From assembly GCA_048058975.1 (NCBI GenBank), contig JBLLNP010000003.1, forward strand, positions 124,001 through 188,000: a stretch of 64,000 nucleotides of DNA, written 5' to 3'. Position 1 is the stretch's first letter, and each line of letters opens with the position of its first letter. This document shows positions 35,042 to 44,993 of this stretch, in pieces. The notes beneath the pieces are model-generated. The model was not told the origin of the DNA. It did not search any database and saw only the letters and a list, made by a program, of their open reading frames with translations. The position numbers and the translations under genes are program-made. The DNA comes from RHLJ01 sp048058975. Its GTDB lineage: Bacteria; Bacteroidota; Rhodothermia; Balneolales; Balneolaceae.

Positions 35042-35367
35042 TAATACCTGGCACAGGTTATACTGAATCGATACCTTTCTTTGGTATAAGGCGAAACATC
35101 GTAGTAGATTTCGAACTTATAAAGGCCGACATAGTAATTTCCTTTTGTATCTACCCAGTTTTTTTCTTCGTTGTAATACTTATCTGGTACCAGAAAATTT
35201 CTTTTGAACTTGCCTTCTGTTTTGTCATACTGCTCTGCAACCCACGAATAATAAGCGCATTTAGCTCCCATTTCTTCATTCATTTGAGATAGTGATGTAC
35301 CCAACTCTGCACATCCAAACATTACTAGTGAAGCTAAAATTAATACGATACTTTTATTCATCTTCAT
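35038..35367 (-). CDS. Small lipoprotein of unknown function
   Basis: The product has 109 residues. A lipoprotein signal has lipobox MFGC (Cys19). The mature part is rich in tyrosine and charged residues and includes a cysteine in KCAYYSWVAEQY and another in ITCARYY, which could pair. I do not recognise a family. The stop overlaps the end of the convergent RND permease gene by four bases. A second Met three codons in is an alternative start. Confidence 0.75.
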   Translation of the reverse strand: MKMNKSIVLILASLVMFGCAELGTSLSQMNEEMGAKCAYYSWVAEQYDKTEGKFKRNFLVPDKYYNEEKNWVDTKGNYYVGLYKFEIYYDVSPYTKERYRFSITCARYY

Positions 35368-35539
35368 ACCCTTCTTTTTATAAAGAGTACATTAGAGCGT
35401 CGTAGTTTTCACCGCATACTTATGTGTTCTTCAACTAAAAAAATTCTAAAAAACTTTTTTTGTGGCTGGAGATGGTAATTGGAACGGGTTTTAATTATTC
35501 TTGTTATTAACTACAGACAGCAATAAAAAGGAATATGTC

Positions 35540-35845
35540 ATGAGTAAATCAGGAAATTTTTTAGCAGGATTAATCACAGGTGCGATGGCTGGTACCGTGC
35601 TAGCCTTACTTTACGCGCCAGACACAGGAAAAAATACAAGAGATCGGCTTTCTTATCGCTTAAGTAACTATAGAGACGAACTCACAGATTTAATCAGTGA
35701 GTTAAGAAAGGAAAAACAAAAATTAATTTCAGAAGCCAAAGAGAAAGGCGAAAAAGTAGTAGTTGAAGCTAAAGAAAAAGCAGAAGACTTGATCAGAGAA
35801 GCGGAAGATTTACTAGCCTCGATTGACTCTGTTCAGGAAAACTAA
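35540..35845 (+). CDS. YtxH domain-containing small protein
   Basis: The product has 101 residues from the ATG at 35540, preceded by AAAAGGA. The N-terminus KSGNFLAGLITGAMAGTVLALLYAPDTGKNTRDRLS is the glycine-rich membrane segment and LLYAPxxG motif of YtxH proteins. The rest is a long charged helix (EKGEKVVVEAKEKAEDLIRE), probably a coiled coil. YtxH proteins are associated with stress responses in Firmicutes; the molecular role is unknown. An in-frame ATG at 35501 would add 13 non-conserved residues. Confidence 0.88.
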   Translation: MSKSGNFLAGLITGAMAGTVLALLYAPDTGKNTRDRLSYRLSNYRDELTDLISELRKEKQKLISEAKEKGEKVVVEAKEKAEDLIREAEDLLASIDSVQEN

Positions 35846-35865
35846 TTTTAGTTAAATCATTTGTT

Positions 35866-35898
35866 AAAGCCCATGTAGAATATATAAGGGCTTTTTTA
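35866..35898. terminator. Bidirectional terminator between YtxH and PPIase genes
   Basis: AAAGCCC (35866-35872) pairs with GGGCTTT (35888-35894) around a 15-base loop, with a T-run on the plus side and A-rich flank on the other. It ends the YtxH gene and can also end the minus-strand surface operon, whose last stop codon touches it. Confidence 0.75.
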
Positions 35899-37641
35899 TT
35901 CTGATACTTCTTTGCCTTTGAGTTCATATATCTCATCGAATAGTAGCGTATCCAGCTTTATTTCAACTTGTTTTCTCAAAAACTCAATTTCTGAGTTTAT
36001 TGTACTAAACACTTTATATTGCCGCTCTAAAGCAATACTTCTTGTATTCACAGTTATATCTTCTATCTGTCTTTCAGAAAGATAAAAAACCATCCATCCC
36101 TCATCTGCTGAATACGCAATTAATGGAGTTTTAAGAATACTCTTCTTTACTAACGAGTGATCCCCATCACTTGGATTTATTACCTGATATTCAACTACAG
36201 TAAAATTACTATAAGATTCCGCGGATTCTCCGCTCTGAAGTTCAGCTTTTATTCTTTCAGCATCTTTCATATCCTCTGCCAAAATCTTCCAATATGAAGC
36301 ATGAATTTGGATTTCTTTATTTCGAATTAATCGATTTCGGAAACTTTCAGGCACTTCAATTCTGTTGGTATCTGCCAAAGCTTCCCTTGCCAATTCTGCC
36401 TGATATAATTCGGAAAGTATCTCATAGCCTCTGGTTTTTACTTTTTCTTGCACTCTCTCATCCTCATGATAACTGTTCTCAAGAGCCAGCAGATAGAACA
36501 CCTCATTTCGTAAAGCTCTTCCTAAAGAAGCTCCTGTTCTATTCTTAGACTCATTATAAGGTAAGTAGGGCAACCAATTTAAATAGTCACTGAAAGTGAA
36601 CTCTTTCTTCTCCCCGCCTAATACAAAAGTGGCTAATATAGTCTCTGTATCCATATGGCCACTAAGTTCAGATCTTAAATCGTCTTCCCAAAAGTCTGAC
36701 TCTCTTTCATTATTCTGCGGAATAACCTGACTAATTCCTTCTTCAACCCTGTTAATACTATTTCTTAACTCAGCAAGGTTTTCCGGATCTACCTCTACTC
36801 TTAGCGTTGACATTAAGTCCCGCACATAGCTATTGGAAGTAAGCCTTTGCTTTCTCAAACGAATCTGACTTGTTACCCCTTGTTTTTGATATTGATATCC
36901 ATCTTCGGTAAGAATTGCCGGCAGTTCCAGATATTCTACATAAACGATATGGTAGCCATGCTGCGATCTTATTGGCTTTGAGAACTCTCCTACATTCATT
37001 GAATAAGCAGCTTCCGCGAATGCGTCATCGGCTCCAAAATAACTGATTGGCCCCAGGTATCCTGCAGTAGAATCATAATCAGGGGTGTCAAAAAAATCAT
37101 TAGCGACGTCAACAAAATTTTCCCCACTCTCCAATCTTTTATGTGCTTCATTTAAGTCTGCCTCTGATCTGGAGAATAACTGTCGTACATATACTTTTCT
37201 TTGCTTTTTGGCGTAAGCCAGGCGAACCTCATCATCTGTAGGGGGTTCCATTATCTTATTCATTTCATCAACGAAAAAAATATCTGCCATAGATTTTCTC
37301 TCCTGGAATTCTATGGCTGCTAAATAAATAGGATGATTAAGCAACCCTCGTTCGGGGGAAGCTTCTGCAAGCACCAGATTATCAATATATTGATTGACAA
37401 ATCGATATCTCTCCTCTTTGCTATCATTTCGCCCTGTATTAATTAAATGCAGTACATATTTGGTTTGAAACTGAAATACAGAGACATCAATGTCATTAAC
37501 TGAGAAAAGTATCTTCTCCTCTGTTTCAAGGTTTGGTTTACCAGAACATGCTGTTAACATTAATAGAAGAGCTATGAAGTAAAAAAAGAAAGGCTGCCTT
37601 TTAGTAAGGCAGCCAGTATTTTTTAAAAAAAGTAATTTCAT
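35896..37641 (-). CDS. Parvulin-type peptidyl-prolyl isomerase lipoprotein
   Basis: The product has 581 residues and is a probable periplasmic chaperone. A lipoprotein signal has lipobox LTAC (Cys32). An N-terminal SurA-like helical region (about 45-140) precedes a parvulin domain (about 148-235) with YVRQLFSR, STAGYLGPISYF, and a conserved SKPIRSQHGYHIVYVEY. The long C-terminal region (240-581) is helical and charged. The ATG at 37641 directly follows the stop of the PorV-like gene. No other ATG, GTG or TTG lies before the signal peptide, so translation must start inside a terminator-like hairpin (37592-37614). Last gene of the surface operon; probably assists folding of the outer-membrane components. 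Confidence 0.88.
   Translation of the reverse strand: MKLLFLKNTGCLTKRQPFFFYFIALLLMLTACSGKPNLETEEKILFSVNDIDVSVFQFQTKYVLHLINTGRNDSKEERYRFVNQYIDNLVLAEASPERGLLNHPIYLAAIEFQERKSMADIFFVDEMNKIMEPPTDDEVRLAYAKKQRKVYVRQLFSRSEADLNEAHKRLESGENFVDVANDFFDTPDYDSTAGYLGPISYFGADDAFAEAAYSMNVGEFSKPIRSQHGYHIVYVEYLELPAILTEDGYQYQKQGVTSQIRLRKQRLTSNSYVRDLMSTLRVEVDPENLAELRNSINRVEEGISQVIPQNNERESDFWEDDLRSELSGHMDTETILATFVLGGEKKEFTFSDYLNWLPYLPYNESKNRTGASLGRALRNEVFYLLALENSYHEDERVQEKVKTRGYEILSELYQAELAREALADTNRIEVPESFRNRLIRNKEIQIHASYWKILAEDMKDAERIKAELQSGESAESYSNFTVVEYQVINPSDGDHSLVKKSILKTPLIAYSADEGWMVFYLSERQIEDITVNTRSIALERQYKVFSTINSEIEFLRKQVEIKLDTLLFDEIYELKGKEVSE
37581..37614 (-). terminator. Intrinsic terminator/attenuator inside the PPIase gene start
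   Basis: A perfect 9-bp stem (GGCTGCCTT with AAGGCAGCC, 5-base loop, 37592-37614) is followed on the minus strand by a U-rich tract at 37591-37581. It lies 28-50 bases into the PPIase coding frame and 28 bases after the PorV-like stop. It should end most transcripts from upstream and let a minority read through into the PPIase gene. Confidence 0.8.
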
Positions 37642-38688
37642 TTAGAAATATAGCTTAAGATCTATAATAGTAGTTTGACCTAAATACTCATACGGAACTT
37701 GTGCAAAGTCAACCCCAATAGCAACTCCGGTAGATGTTTTCAAAACAAAACCTGCCCCATAAGTAAGATGGGAATCAACATTATCGCCTAAAAACAGGTC
37801 TCTGTAACCGGCACGAACGTGAAACTTAACCGTATTTGATAAATAACTTAACTGAGAACCGGAATCAACGTTCAAATCGTTATCGTTCGTCTGCTGAGCC
37901 TCGGATAAAAGAACCCATTCCAAATTATCTTGTTTTATCAAAGGTAGATTTACACCGAATCTGAATGACAGTGGTAAATCCCACTCATCCATATAAATGC
38001 GGGACGGAACATCCTCATTATTACCTTCACTTGTTGGATCAATATCAATAAAATACTGAGCGTTAATACCGTCCATCTGCATTTTACCACCGAAGTTGCT
38101 AATAGAAGCCCCCAATTTCATTCCATTCAAATATTCCGTTTTAAGCACGAAACCCAAATCAACAGCAAAAGTTTCAGCAGTCATATCATAAATTTTTTGC
38201 TGAATGAGTTTCGCTGTTCCTCCGAAATAAAAGTTATCAGTGAGGTTTTGAGCATAGGAGAGCCCGATACTTAAATCATGTGCTCCGAACGTTGCTCCGG
38301 TACCTTCCTGTCTTTCTACTGTACGAACATCCATCCGTCCGTAGTCCACATAATTAATTGCTAAGCCAAAATTACTTTTCTGTTCTTTTCCAATAGGGAG
38401 CACCATCCCTGCAGCGTAGATATCTACATCTACAAAATATTGATTAACGCTTAGGAAAGCTGAGTTTGCACTGTTTCCTTCGTTTGCAAGGGCAATTCCA
38501 GAAGGATTCCAAAACATGGCCTCAGCACCTGAAACATTAACTGTATTTGCGTTTCCAAGAGCAGCACCCTTAGCTCCTACTCCAAGCGTTAAAAAGGGAG
38601 CAGCGGTAGTGCCTACTCTACTCTGGGCGTACAGGTTTGTAGCCGCGAGTAGTACAATGATTTGTAATATTATTCCTTTTTTATTCAT
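37642..38688 (-). CDS. PorV/PorQ-family outer-membrane beta-barrel protein
   Basis: The product has 348 residues. A signal peptide (1-21, TNLYAQ) precedes a UPF0164/PorV-type N-terminal motif: FLTLGVGAKGAALGNANTV, then GAEAMFWNPSGIAL. The remainder alternates amphipathic strands of a FadL-like barrel. PorV family members act as outer-membrane shuttle proteins for T9SS cargo and in some cases as transport pores. It sits between a large secreted protein (21 bases upstream) and the PPIase (immediately downstream) in a receptor operon. It may be a dedicated partner of the 1157-residue protein rather than the housekeeping PorV. Confidence 0.88.
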   Translation of the reverse strand: MNKKGIILQIIVLLAATNLYAQSRVGTTAAPFLTLGVGAKGAALGNANTVNVSGAEAMFWNPSGIALANEGNSANSAFLSVNQYFVDVDIYAAGMVLPIGKEQKSNFGLAINYVDYGRMDVRTVERQEGTGATFGAHDLSIGLSYAQNLTDNFYFGGTAKLIQQKIYDMTAETFAVDLGFVLKTEYLNGMKLGASISNFGGKMQMDGINAQYFIDIDPTSEGNNEDVPSRIYMDEWDLPLSFRFGVNLPLIKQDNLEWVLLSEAQQTNDNDLNVDSGSQLSYLSNTVKFHVRAGYRDLFLGDNVDSHLTYGAGFVLKTSTGVAIGVDFAQVPYEYLGQTTIIDLKLYF

Positions 38689-38709
38689 AGCTATTACTGT
38701 ATTACCCGC

Positions 38710-41700
38710 TTATTTAACAATTGCAAATTTATCGGTGTATTCGCCTATCCCGGGAGCCTCTACGTGGTAGAAGTACACTCCATAGGCAACGTCTTCATTA
38801 TTTTCTGTGAGTAAGTCCCAAGAAATCATTCCATCACTTAGTTCACCTTCATGAACAAGCGTTCTTATCAGTTCTCCTCTCACATTGAAAATTCTAATCG
38901 TACAGTTTTGAGGCAGATTGAAGAAATTTATTTTACGCTCACCTCTTCCCTGAGAGTTGGAAGCTCTTTCCCAGGAAGCAGCACCTACATACGGATTTGG
39001 GGCAACATAAATATCTTCCAATTGAGAACCAGCCAGTTCATTATCTATAGAAGGCTCATTCATAGTGAACTGGAATTTATCTGACGAGCCAAATTCACTG
39101 GTTGTCGAAATAACAATTTTAGTACCAGGAGTTGGTGCACTACCAGCAGTTCCTGATAAGAAATCGATTCGGAATTTAAACTTTTGTTGACTCAGAGCAT
39201 TGGGTTCAGATATAATTATGTGATCACCTACTCCAAGAACATCATCGTCATCCAGATCTCTGATGAAGATATCAGTAAGTTCACCCGTTACCATATTCCT
39301 GGCAAACACAGGTATAGCAAACCTTGAAAACCCACCCCCAAATCTAAATGGAGGAGTATAAGTGCTATCTGCAGGATCGACAAAAAGCACTTCATAATCT
39401 TTATCGGTTCTTAAGTAACCTGTATCATCACCTTCATCATCAGTTGAGATAGAGATTACCCAATCTGTAGATAGGCCGTCTAAGGTTGTAGGATCAAGCC
39501 CGAATAATTCATTCTCAGTTCCTTCATTTGATATATATCCCGTCCTGTTTTCGATGATTTGAGCAGGTGTATCATTAAAGAATTTTAGGATAAAACCATC
39601 AGCAACACGCGAAGTTGATTCAAAAGGTGCATTTTTAATAATCTCAACATTTTGAGTTAGCTCTTTAAGACTGTATGAGATCGTATTATTGAAATCTCCA
39701 AAGATAGACACCGTATCGTTAAAAGATACTTCATAAAGCTTCGTGTTATCTAATTCAGATTCCAGTACTACATCGACATTTGCATACCCCGTAGCAGTAC
39801 CCTCGGTTACCGAACTGAGATCTGTAGCAGCACCACCCCCAACATACCCGGCAGGACTAGGTCTTGGAGTAACAACGGCAGCATTTATTGAAGTACCTGC
39901 AACATCTCCTGAAAATGTTACAGCTACTCTGAATGTGTTTTCCTGAGGATCAATACCTGCTGAACCGGTTGTAGGATCAAGTAGTGTGCCCCTGTCATAA
40001 GCCACGAGAGCATAGTAATACGTCTTACCATTAATCACGTCATTATCTACATAAAAGAACTGTAATCCTGTATCATCGCCCATGTCATAAATAGCTTCTC
40101 CATCAAAAACTGTTCTGGGGCCAGTTATCCCATTTTCCAAATCAAACTGAGCAATTGGCTCATAGAATGTTGGTGTCCCATCAACGTTCGTAATGGTTCT
40201 TACATCAGTAAAAACATTATTTGTTGACTTGTACAGTTTATATCCTTCAAAATCAAAATCCTGAAGAAATCTATCAAAACTGTTTACAGATAACGTATCC
40301 CAGGAAAGAATAACCTGATTATCTCCTGGCACAGCTGTAAGGGTTGGTAATATCGGTGGCTGAGCAAAATTATAATCTGCGTTATAAATATTCTGAACTG
40401 TTCTTCTGTTTTTAAAGAAGTCTTCTTCGTCATCTCCAAAAATCCATGCCGTAGAGAAAAAATCAGTAGCCTTTGTGTTAACAGGATCATTTTCTGACCC
40501 TAATTGAACTTCCCCAGAAACGAAAAGAATAAAGGGCTCATTATTGGCAACAGTGGAAGGTTGAACATAATCCGGGTTAGAGAACAGGTTCTCCTCAATC
40601 TTTCCAAACAACCAGGTGTCATCTCTTAAATTATCTCCACTTTCATAGTTTGGACGAGTGTCTAAGTCAAACCCTGTTAGACCAATTTGATCAGATTCAT
40701 CAACATCCAGTTCATTATAGTTAGGTTCTCCATTATTTGGTATTCCATCACCTTGTCCTTCATCTGGTCCTGGATAGTTCAAATCGAAAGGGCCTAATCC
40801 GTCTTTACCAACATCATTGTTTAACACTTCACCTTCATCCCAAACTCCATTTTCATTGGTATCTTCGAAGCCAACCCAGTCAAGGTTTTCATCAGTAGTA
40901 AACCATCTCGAAATTTTTGCAGCAGGCCGTTCAAGTACTGGTTCTCCATGAAATTCTTCGAATTGAACCAGATCATAATTTGTCTGAGCATAATTTTGGA
41001 TCTCAGCTTCTGAGGTAAGTAAAATATAATTTTCATCGAATCTGGATTCATCCGTTATGCCATCTAAATCATCGTCTTCCATATTATTGTCGTTAGCAGG
41101 AGACTCAAGAAAAGCGAACCCAGTATATCCCAAATCGTAGTTCGAGCCACCCTGAGTAGGGGTGCCTATTCCGTCTGAGTCCCAGCCATATACCACATCA
41201 AGAAGATCATCAAAACTTGCATTGTCATCATTTTCTTCGTTACCTAATCCATAATCCACAATCTGAGCAAAGAAAAGTCGATTTTGAGTATAATCTCCTT
41301 TATTACTGATTCGATAAATTAAGAACATGGTATCTTCTGCCAGCACATTGGCCCATTGAAATAAACGCACCTGCATTTGTAAAGCAAAACCGCCTTTAGT
41401 AGAATCACTAAGTGGACTAGGATGATATACTCCCAAAGGACTATGAGCTCCTGCTTGAAAACCTGGATTAGAGGATAAATCTTCTATACCCCAGGCATAT
41501 TCCAAATCAGAATAATCATCAATAACGTAATAAGACTCCAAATCAGCACTTGCAAAACGTCCGTCTCTACCATTCCAGGTTCTTGGCCACCCAATATCAT
41601 CTTCATCTAATCGGTCGGGCCAAAATTCAGGCCATGACGTCTCATCATTTGAGAGCGCCGGTATTGGTGCAGAAGCACCGGTAACTGGGTCAACTCTGAA

Positions 41701-42183
41701 TGGATTATTAAAACCGGGTAAAGGTAGCCAGCCCCAGATGTCCCCAGTATATGGGCTTTGCCTTCTACCTGCTTCTCTATAATTTATAATTAAAGGGTTT
41801 ATAATTGTATCACCCCTTCCGATTATAGCTCCATTGGCACGATAATTGGCATTCCAATCTAAATAATCCTGATAACTGGTGATATCCTCTGACGGAGGTG
41901 CATCTATATATCCAGCTACAATTACACCTACACCATCAATATGTCTTCCTCCAATAGTTCTGGGCCAAACACCCCAAGGTAAGTCATTCCATCTGGATAG
42001 CTCTCCATGGTTTCTGAAGTTGGTTTCAATAAGGTTTCCATCTATTACACCTCTGGCAATAGTTTCGGCATCACCTCTATATATTACTCCGTTATATTCT
42101 TCCGGTATGTTTTGAGCTTTAGCATTTCCAATAGCCAAACAAACAATTAATAATGCTAAACCTGAAATTCTGTTTTTTGTCAT
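38710..42183 (-). CDS. Large secreted surface protein of the TonB receptor operon
   Basis: The product has 1157 residues with a signal peptide (1-23, GNAKAQ). No enzymatic motif is recognised. The N-terminal half is tryptophan- and aspartate-rich and contains calcium-loop-like acidic segments (DTNENGVWDEGEV, DDDLDGITDES, DESDQIGLTGFD). A fibronectin III-like part begins about residue 610 (TLTAVPGDNQVILSWDTLSV). The C-terminal domain (about 1080-1157) has FlgD/T9SS-like strands with IRIFNVRGELIRTLV and ends YTDKFAIVK, a sorting-domain-like tail. Its position between the receptor and the PorV-like gene suggests a surface partner that captures ligand. It takes the place SusD would hold in a Bacteroides locus but shows no SusD resemblance. 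Confidence 0.8.
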   Translation of the reverse strand: MTKNRISGLALLIVCLAIGNAKAQNIPEEYNGVIYRGDAETIARGVIDGNLIETNFRNHGELSRWNDLPWGVWPRTIGGRHIDGVGVIVAGYIDAPPSEDITSYQDYLDWNANYRANGAIIGRGDTIINPLIINYREAGRRQSPYTGDIWGWLPLPGFNNPFRVDPVTGASAPIPALSNDETSWPEFWPDRLDEDDIGWPRTWNGRDGRFASADLESYYVIDDYSDLEYAWGIEDLSSNPGFQAGAHSPLGVYHPSPLSDSTKGGFALQMQVRLFQWANVLAEDTMFLIYRISNKGDYTQNRLFFAQIVDYGLGNEENDDNASFDDLLDVVYGWDSDGIGTPTQGGSNYDLGYTGFAFLESPANDNNMEDDDLDGITDESRFDENYILLTSEAEIQNYAQTNYDLVQFEEFHGEPVLERPAAKISRWFTTDENLDWVGFEDTNENGVWDEGEVLNNDVGKDGLGPFDLNYPGPDEGQGDGIPNNGEPNYNELDVDESDQIGLTGFDLDTRPNYESGDNLRDDTWLFGKIEENLFSNPDYVQPSTVANNEPFILFVSGEVQLGSENDPVNTKATDFFSTAWIFGDDEEDFFKNRRTVQNIYNADYNFAQPPILPTLTAVPGDNQVILSWDTLSVNSFDRFLQDFDFEGYKLYKSTNNVFTDVRTITNVDGTPTFYEPIAQFDLENGITGPRTVFDGEAIYDMGDDTGLQFFYVDNDVINGKTYYYALVAYDRGTLLDPTTGSAGIDPQENTFRVAVTFSGDVAGTSINAAVVTPRPSPAGYVGGGAATDLSSVTEGTATGYANVDVVLESELDNTKLYEVSFNDTVSIFGDFNNTISYSLKELTQNVEIIKNAPFESTSRVADGFILKFFNDTPAQIIENRTGYISNEGTENELFGLDPTTLDGLSTDWVISISTDDEGDDTGYLRTDKDYEVLFVDPADSTYTPPFRFGGGFSRFAIPVFARNMVTGELTDIFIRDLDDDDVLGVGDHIIISEPNALSQQKFKFRIDFLSGTAGSAPTPGTKIVISTTSEFGSSDKFQFTMNEPSIDNELAGSQLEDIYVAPNPYVGAASWERASNSQGRGERKINFFNLPQNCTIRIFNVRGELIRTLVHEGELSDGMISWDLLTENNEDVAYGVYFYHVEAPGIGEYTDKFAIVK

Positions 42184-42205
42184 GATATTAATAATGCCTT
42201 CGATT

Positions 42206-44935
42206 TTAGAATTTGTAGCTCAAGCCAATTTTAATGCTTCTTGGCGGACCAATTCTCTGCTCACTAATAAAAAATTCTGTATATGAATTAAGACCACCAG
42301 GCATAGTTCCAGATCTGATTCTTTCGCTCAGATCAATAGACTCTGTAGCAAGCCCGGTATCGTTATACACATCAAAATCCGGTTCTGAGTCAAACACGTT
42401 ATCTACTTGCAGGAATAGCTGTAAATCATGTTCAAGAACCGGTGGCTTGTAATACACTCTCGCATCTGAGTTAAACCAGATTGGCTTATCAGCGTTGTTT
42501 GGTATAATAGAGAGTACTTCATTTCTTTCTGAAGTATATGGTGTACCCGTTTGAAGACTATTAATGGCAGAAATTGTAAGACCTAACTTAGTGTTCCAGG
42601 TAATTGTATTATTTAACACATTCCTTCTATCCCAGTTTAACCTGTTTAAACGTACAATTGGATCTCTTCCTTCAATCGCTCTTTGAAAGTTATCCTGAGG
42701 ACTTGATGCAGAACCATTTGCAAACTGAAGCGTGTAATCAATAGTCCAGGAAAAAGCACCCGAGCCTCGTTGATAAAGAGACAATGTAGCCCCTTTGATG
42801 GTACCATAGTCAAGATTTACTAGCCTGGAAACAAAAGCACCATTCTGATCCAAATTAACCTGTGTACCCGCTAGCCCACGAATATCCTTTGAAAAAAGGG
42901 TGAAATCAAGACCCATTGTTTCACTTAGTCCTTGCTGTAAACCTACTTCAAACTGTAGTGTTCTTTCTGCCCCTAATTCAGCATTTCCATATCCGGTATT
43001 TAAACCTACATTCCCTTCAAACTCATTATTTGTATACAAAAGATTCAATTGAGGAGTTTGAAAGAATAAACCAGCAGAAAATCTCATAACACCCGTTTCA
43101 GAAATAGGGAAAGCAATACCTAGCCTAGGACTAATCTGGAACGAAGCATCTGCACTTCTTCTGTTTAGAGTAGAATCACCCAGAGCACCATTCGGATCAG
43201 GAATGAATTCGTCTCTAATTTGTGAAACATCAAGAGGGACTACAAAGTCTGGTTCAAAATAGTCAAATCTTAGTCCGGCATTTACAATCAGATTTTCGAA
43301 CTCCAGTTTAACTTGAGAATAACCCGCTGCTTCAAATGGTTGTACTTCAAGTGAAGAATTATCCAAAGGATTCGCTGATCGAATTACGTCTCCAGTTGCA
43401 GTTGTTGTAATTCCAAAAGCCTCATTATCCAAATCATGGAATCTTGCAGATAATCCGGTCTTAAATAAAACAATGTTGTTAATCTGTGAGGTGAAATCTG
43501 TAACTATGGTATGAGATTGTGTAATATCTTGAGAGGATGAAAGGTAATTTCCACCCATTGCAAATGCACTTTCACCTTGTTGACCTGTTAGTTCTGGTGG
43601 AGCATACCTTTGATCTAAGGTACTGGAAGTAGCATCATCATATAAATAAAAATCACCCTTATCTCTTAAGTAGCTGTAAGAGATATTAGCAAACGAGTTT
43701 TGTCCAATTGAATATCTTAACCCAAGAATATGTGTTTGCGAAATATTGTAGTATTTGTTGATACCTGATGGATTGTATTTGAAGAAATGATCATAATTGC
43801 GACCTTCTAAATCCTGATAAAAGATATTATAGTCCAGCTTTAGCCTGCTATTAAGTTCGTATACTAATGAGGCATTAACAGAATATCTTTGATTATTGTT
43901 GAGCTCTTCAAAGTCTCCGGAACCTGAGGCATTTATTACCCACGAGTCAGGTCCTTGAACCCCTCCTACGCCACTTTGAAGGTCATTTGGTCGAAATAAG
44001 TCTCTTCCAATCAAATATCCGGGATCATTTAAATAACGTACCGATGCCTGAATTCCAAGTTTGTTTTTTATGATTGGACCACCAATAGAAAATTGAATAT
44101 CCTGATTTTGAAACTTGGAGGACGCTTCTGTATATGAGACTTTTTCCTGAGAAAAATCACTAAAAGATAAAAAGCTTGTTTCATTGGTATTTCTTGATAC
44201 AAACTCCAATTCACGAGTACTAACAATGGTACCTGCATAAGCAAGTAAACTTGCCGACCAATCTGAAGAAACTCCTTTCGTAACAATATTTACCACTCCA
44301 CTCAAGGCCTGACCATATTCTGCATTAAAAACTCCACTAATTACCTCTAAACTGGAAACCATGTTTTGCTCAACCTCGAAAGAAGCGCCATTGTTAAAAG
44401 CATTGTTAATTGGAACTCCATTTACCAAATATGAAACTTCTCCTGTTCTTCCTCCCCTGAAATGGCCATCTACTACACCGGCTTGTTGATTAACGGCCTC
44501 ATTAATACTTACAATGGGTAATTCTTCTAACTGTTCTGCACTAACATAAGCGGTTGTTGTCGTTCGATCTTTTTCTACAATCGGGCGTTCAGCTGTTACT
44601 ACGATTTCTTGTCCTTCAATTACTTCTTCTCTTAAGGTAACATCAACTTCGGTAGTTAACCCTAAGATTACTTCAACCTCTTGTACTCTTGTAGTTGCGA
44701 AACCTATATAACTAAAAACAACGGTATATTTATCCGGATCAAGGTTTACAATTGAATATTTACCATCTATATCAGTTAATACCCCTCTTGTAGTATTTTC
44801 GATGAATACCTGAACACCAATAAGTGGTTCTCCAAATTCATCTATTACCTCTCCGGCTATCTTACCTTTAGTTTGTGCCTGAAGAGGATCAGTTATTATT
44901 AATAACGCGAATAAAAGCAGAGCGAAGCGTTTCAT
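42206..44935 (-). CDS. TonB-dependent receptor with carboxypeptidase-like N-domain
   Basis: The 909-residue outer-membrane active transporter has a signal peptide (1-20, DPLQAQ). A carboxypeptidase-regulatory-like domain (about 22-105) carries KGKIAGEVIDEFGEPLIGVQ and YIGFATTRVQ. The plug domain (about 115-225) has EIVVTAERPIVEKD and SLEVISGVFNAEYGQALSGV. A 22-strand barrel extends to the C-terminal GPPRSIKIGLSYKF, which ends in phenylalanine. Energy would come from TonB proteins such as those at 7.5-8.9 kb. It leads the receptor, 1157-residue protein, PorV-like and PPIase cluster, with 22 and 21-base gaps. The ligand is probably a glycan, judged from the context only. Confidence 0.93.
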   Translation of the reverse strand: MKRFALLLFALLIITDPLQAQTKGKIAGEVIDEFGEPLIGVQVFIENTTRGVLTDIDGKYSIVNLDPDKYTVVFSYIGFATTRVQEVEVILGLTTEVDVTLREEVIEGQEIVVTAERPIVEKDRTTTTAYVSAEQLEELPIVSINEAVNQQAGVVDGHFRGGRTGEVSYLVNGVPINNAFNNGASFEVEQNMVSSLEVISGVFNAEYGQALSGVVNIVTKGVSSDWSASLLAYAGTIVSTRELEFVSRNTNETSFLSFSDFSQEKVSYTEASSKFQNQDIQFSIGGPIIKNKLGIQASVRYLNDPGYLIGRDLFRPNDLQSGVGGVQGPDSWVINASGSGDFEELNNNQRYSVNASLVYELNSRLKLDYNIFYQDLEGRNYDHFFKYNPSGINKYYNISQTHILGLRYSIGQNSFANISYSYLRDKGDFYLYDDATSSTLDQRYAPPELTGQQGESAFAMGGNYLSSSQDITQSHTIVTDFTSQINNIVLFKTGLSARFHDLDNEAFGITTTATGDVIRSANPLDNSSLEVQPFEAAGYSQVKLEFENLIVNAGLRFDYFEPDFVVPLDVSQIRDEFIPDPNGALGDSTLNRRSADASFQISPRLGIAFPISETGVMRFSAGLFFQTPQLNLLYTNNEFEGNVGLNTGYGNAELGAERTLQFEVGLQQGLSETMGLDFTLFSKDIRGLAGTQVNLDQNGAFVSRLVNLDYGTIKGATLSLYQRGSGAFSWTIDYTLQFANGSASSPQDNFQRAIEGRDPIVRLNRLNWDRRNVLNNTITWNTKLGLTISAINSLQTGTPYTSERNEVLSIIPNNADKPIWFNSDARVYYKPPVLEHDLQLFLQVDNVFDSEPDFDVYNDTGLATESIDLSERIRSGTMPGGLNSYTEFFISEQRIGPPRSIKIGLSYKF

Positions 44936-44961
44936 ATACCTGATAGGCTTAATTTCTGTTT

Positions 44962-44993
44962 AAAAAAAGAGCGGGCACATTTACTGTGCCCGC
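44962..44993 (-). terminator. Strong hairpin terminator between CBM protein and receptor genes
   Basis: GCGGGCACA (44971-44979) pairs perfectly with TGTGCCCGC (44985-44993) around a 5-base loop. A U-run follows on the minus strand (44970-44962). Only 27 bases remain to the receptor ATG, too few for a standalone promoter, so the hairpin likely acts as an attenuator rather than a full stop. Confidence 0.88.
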
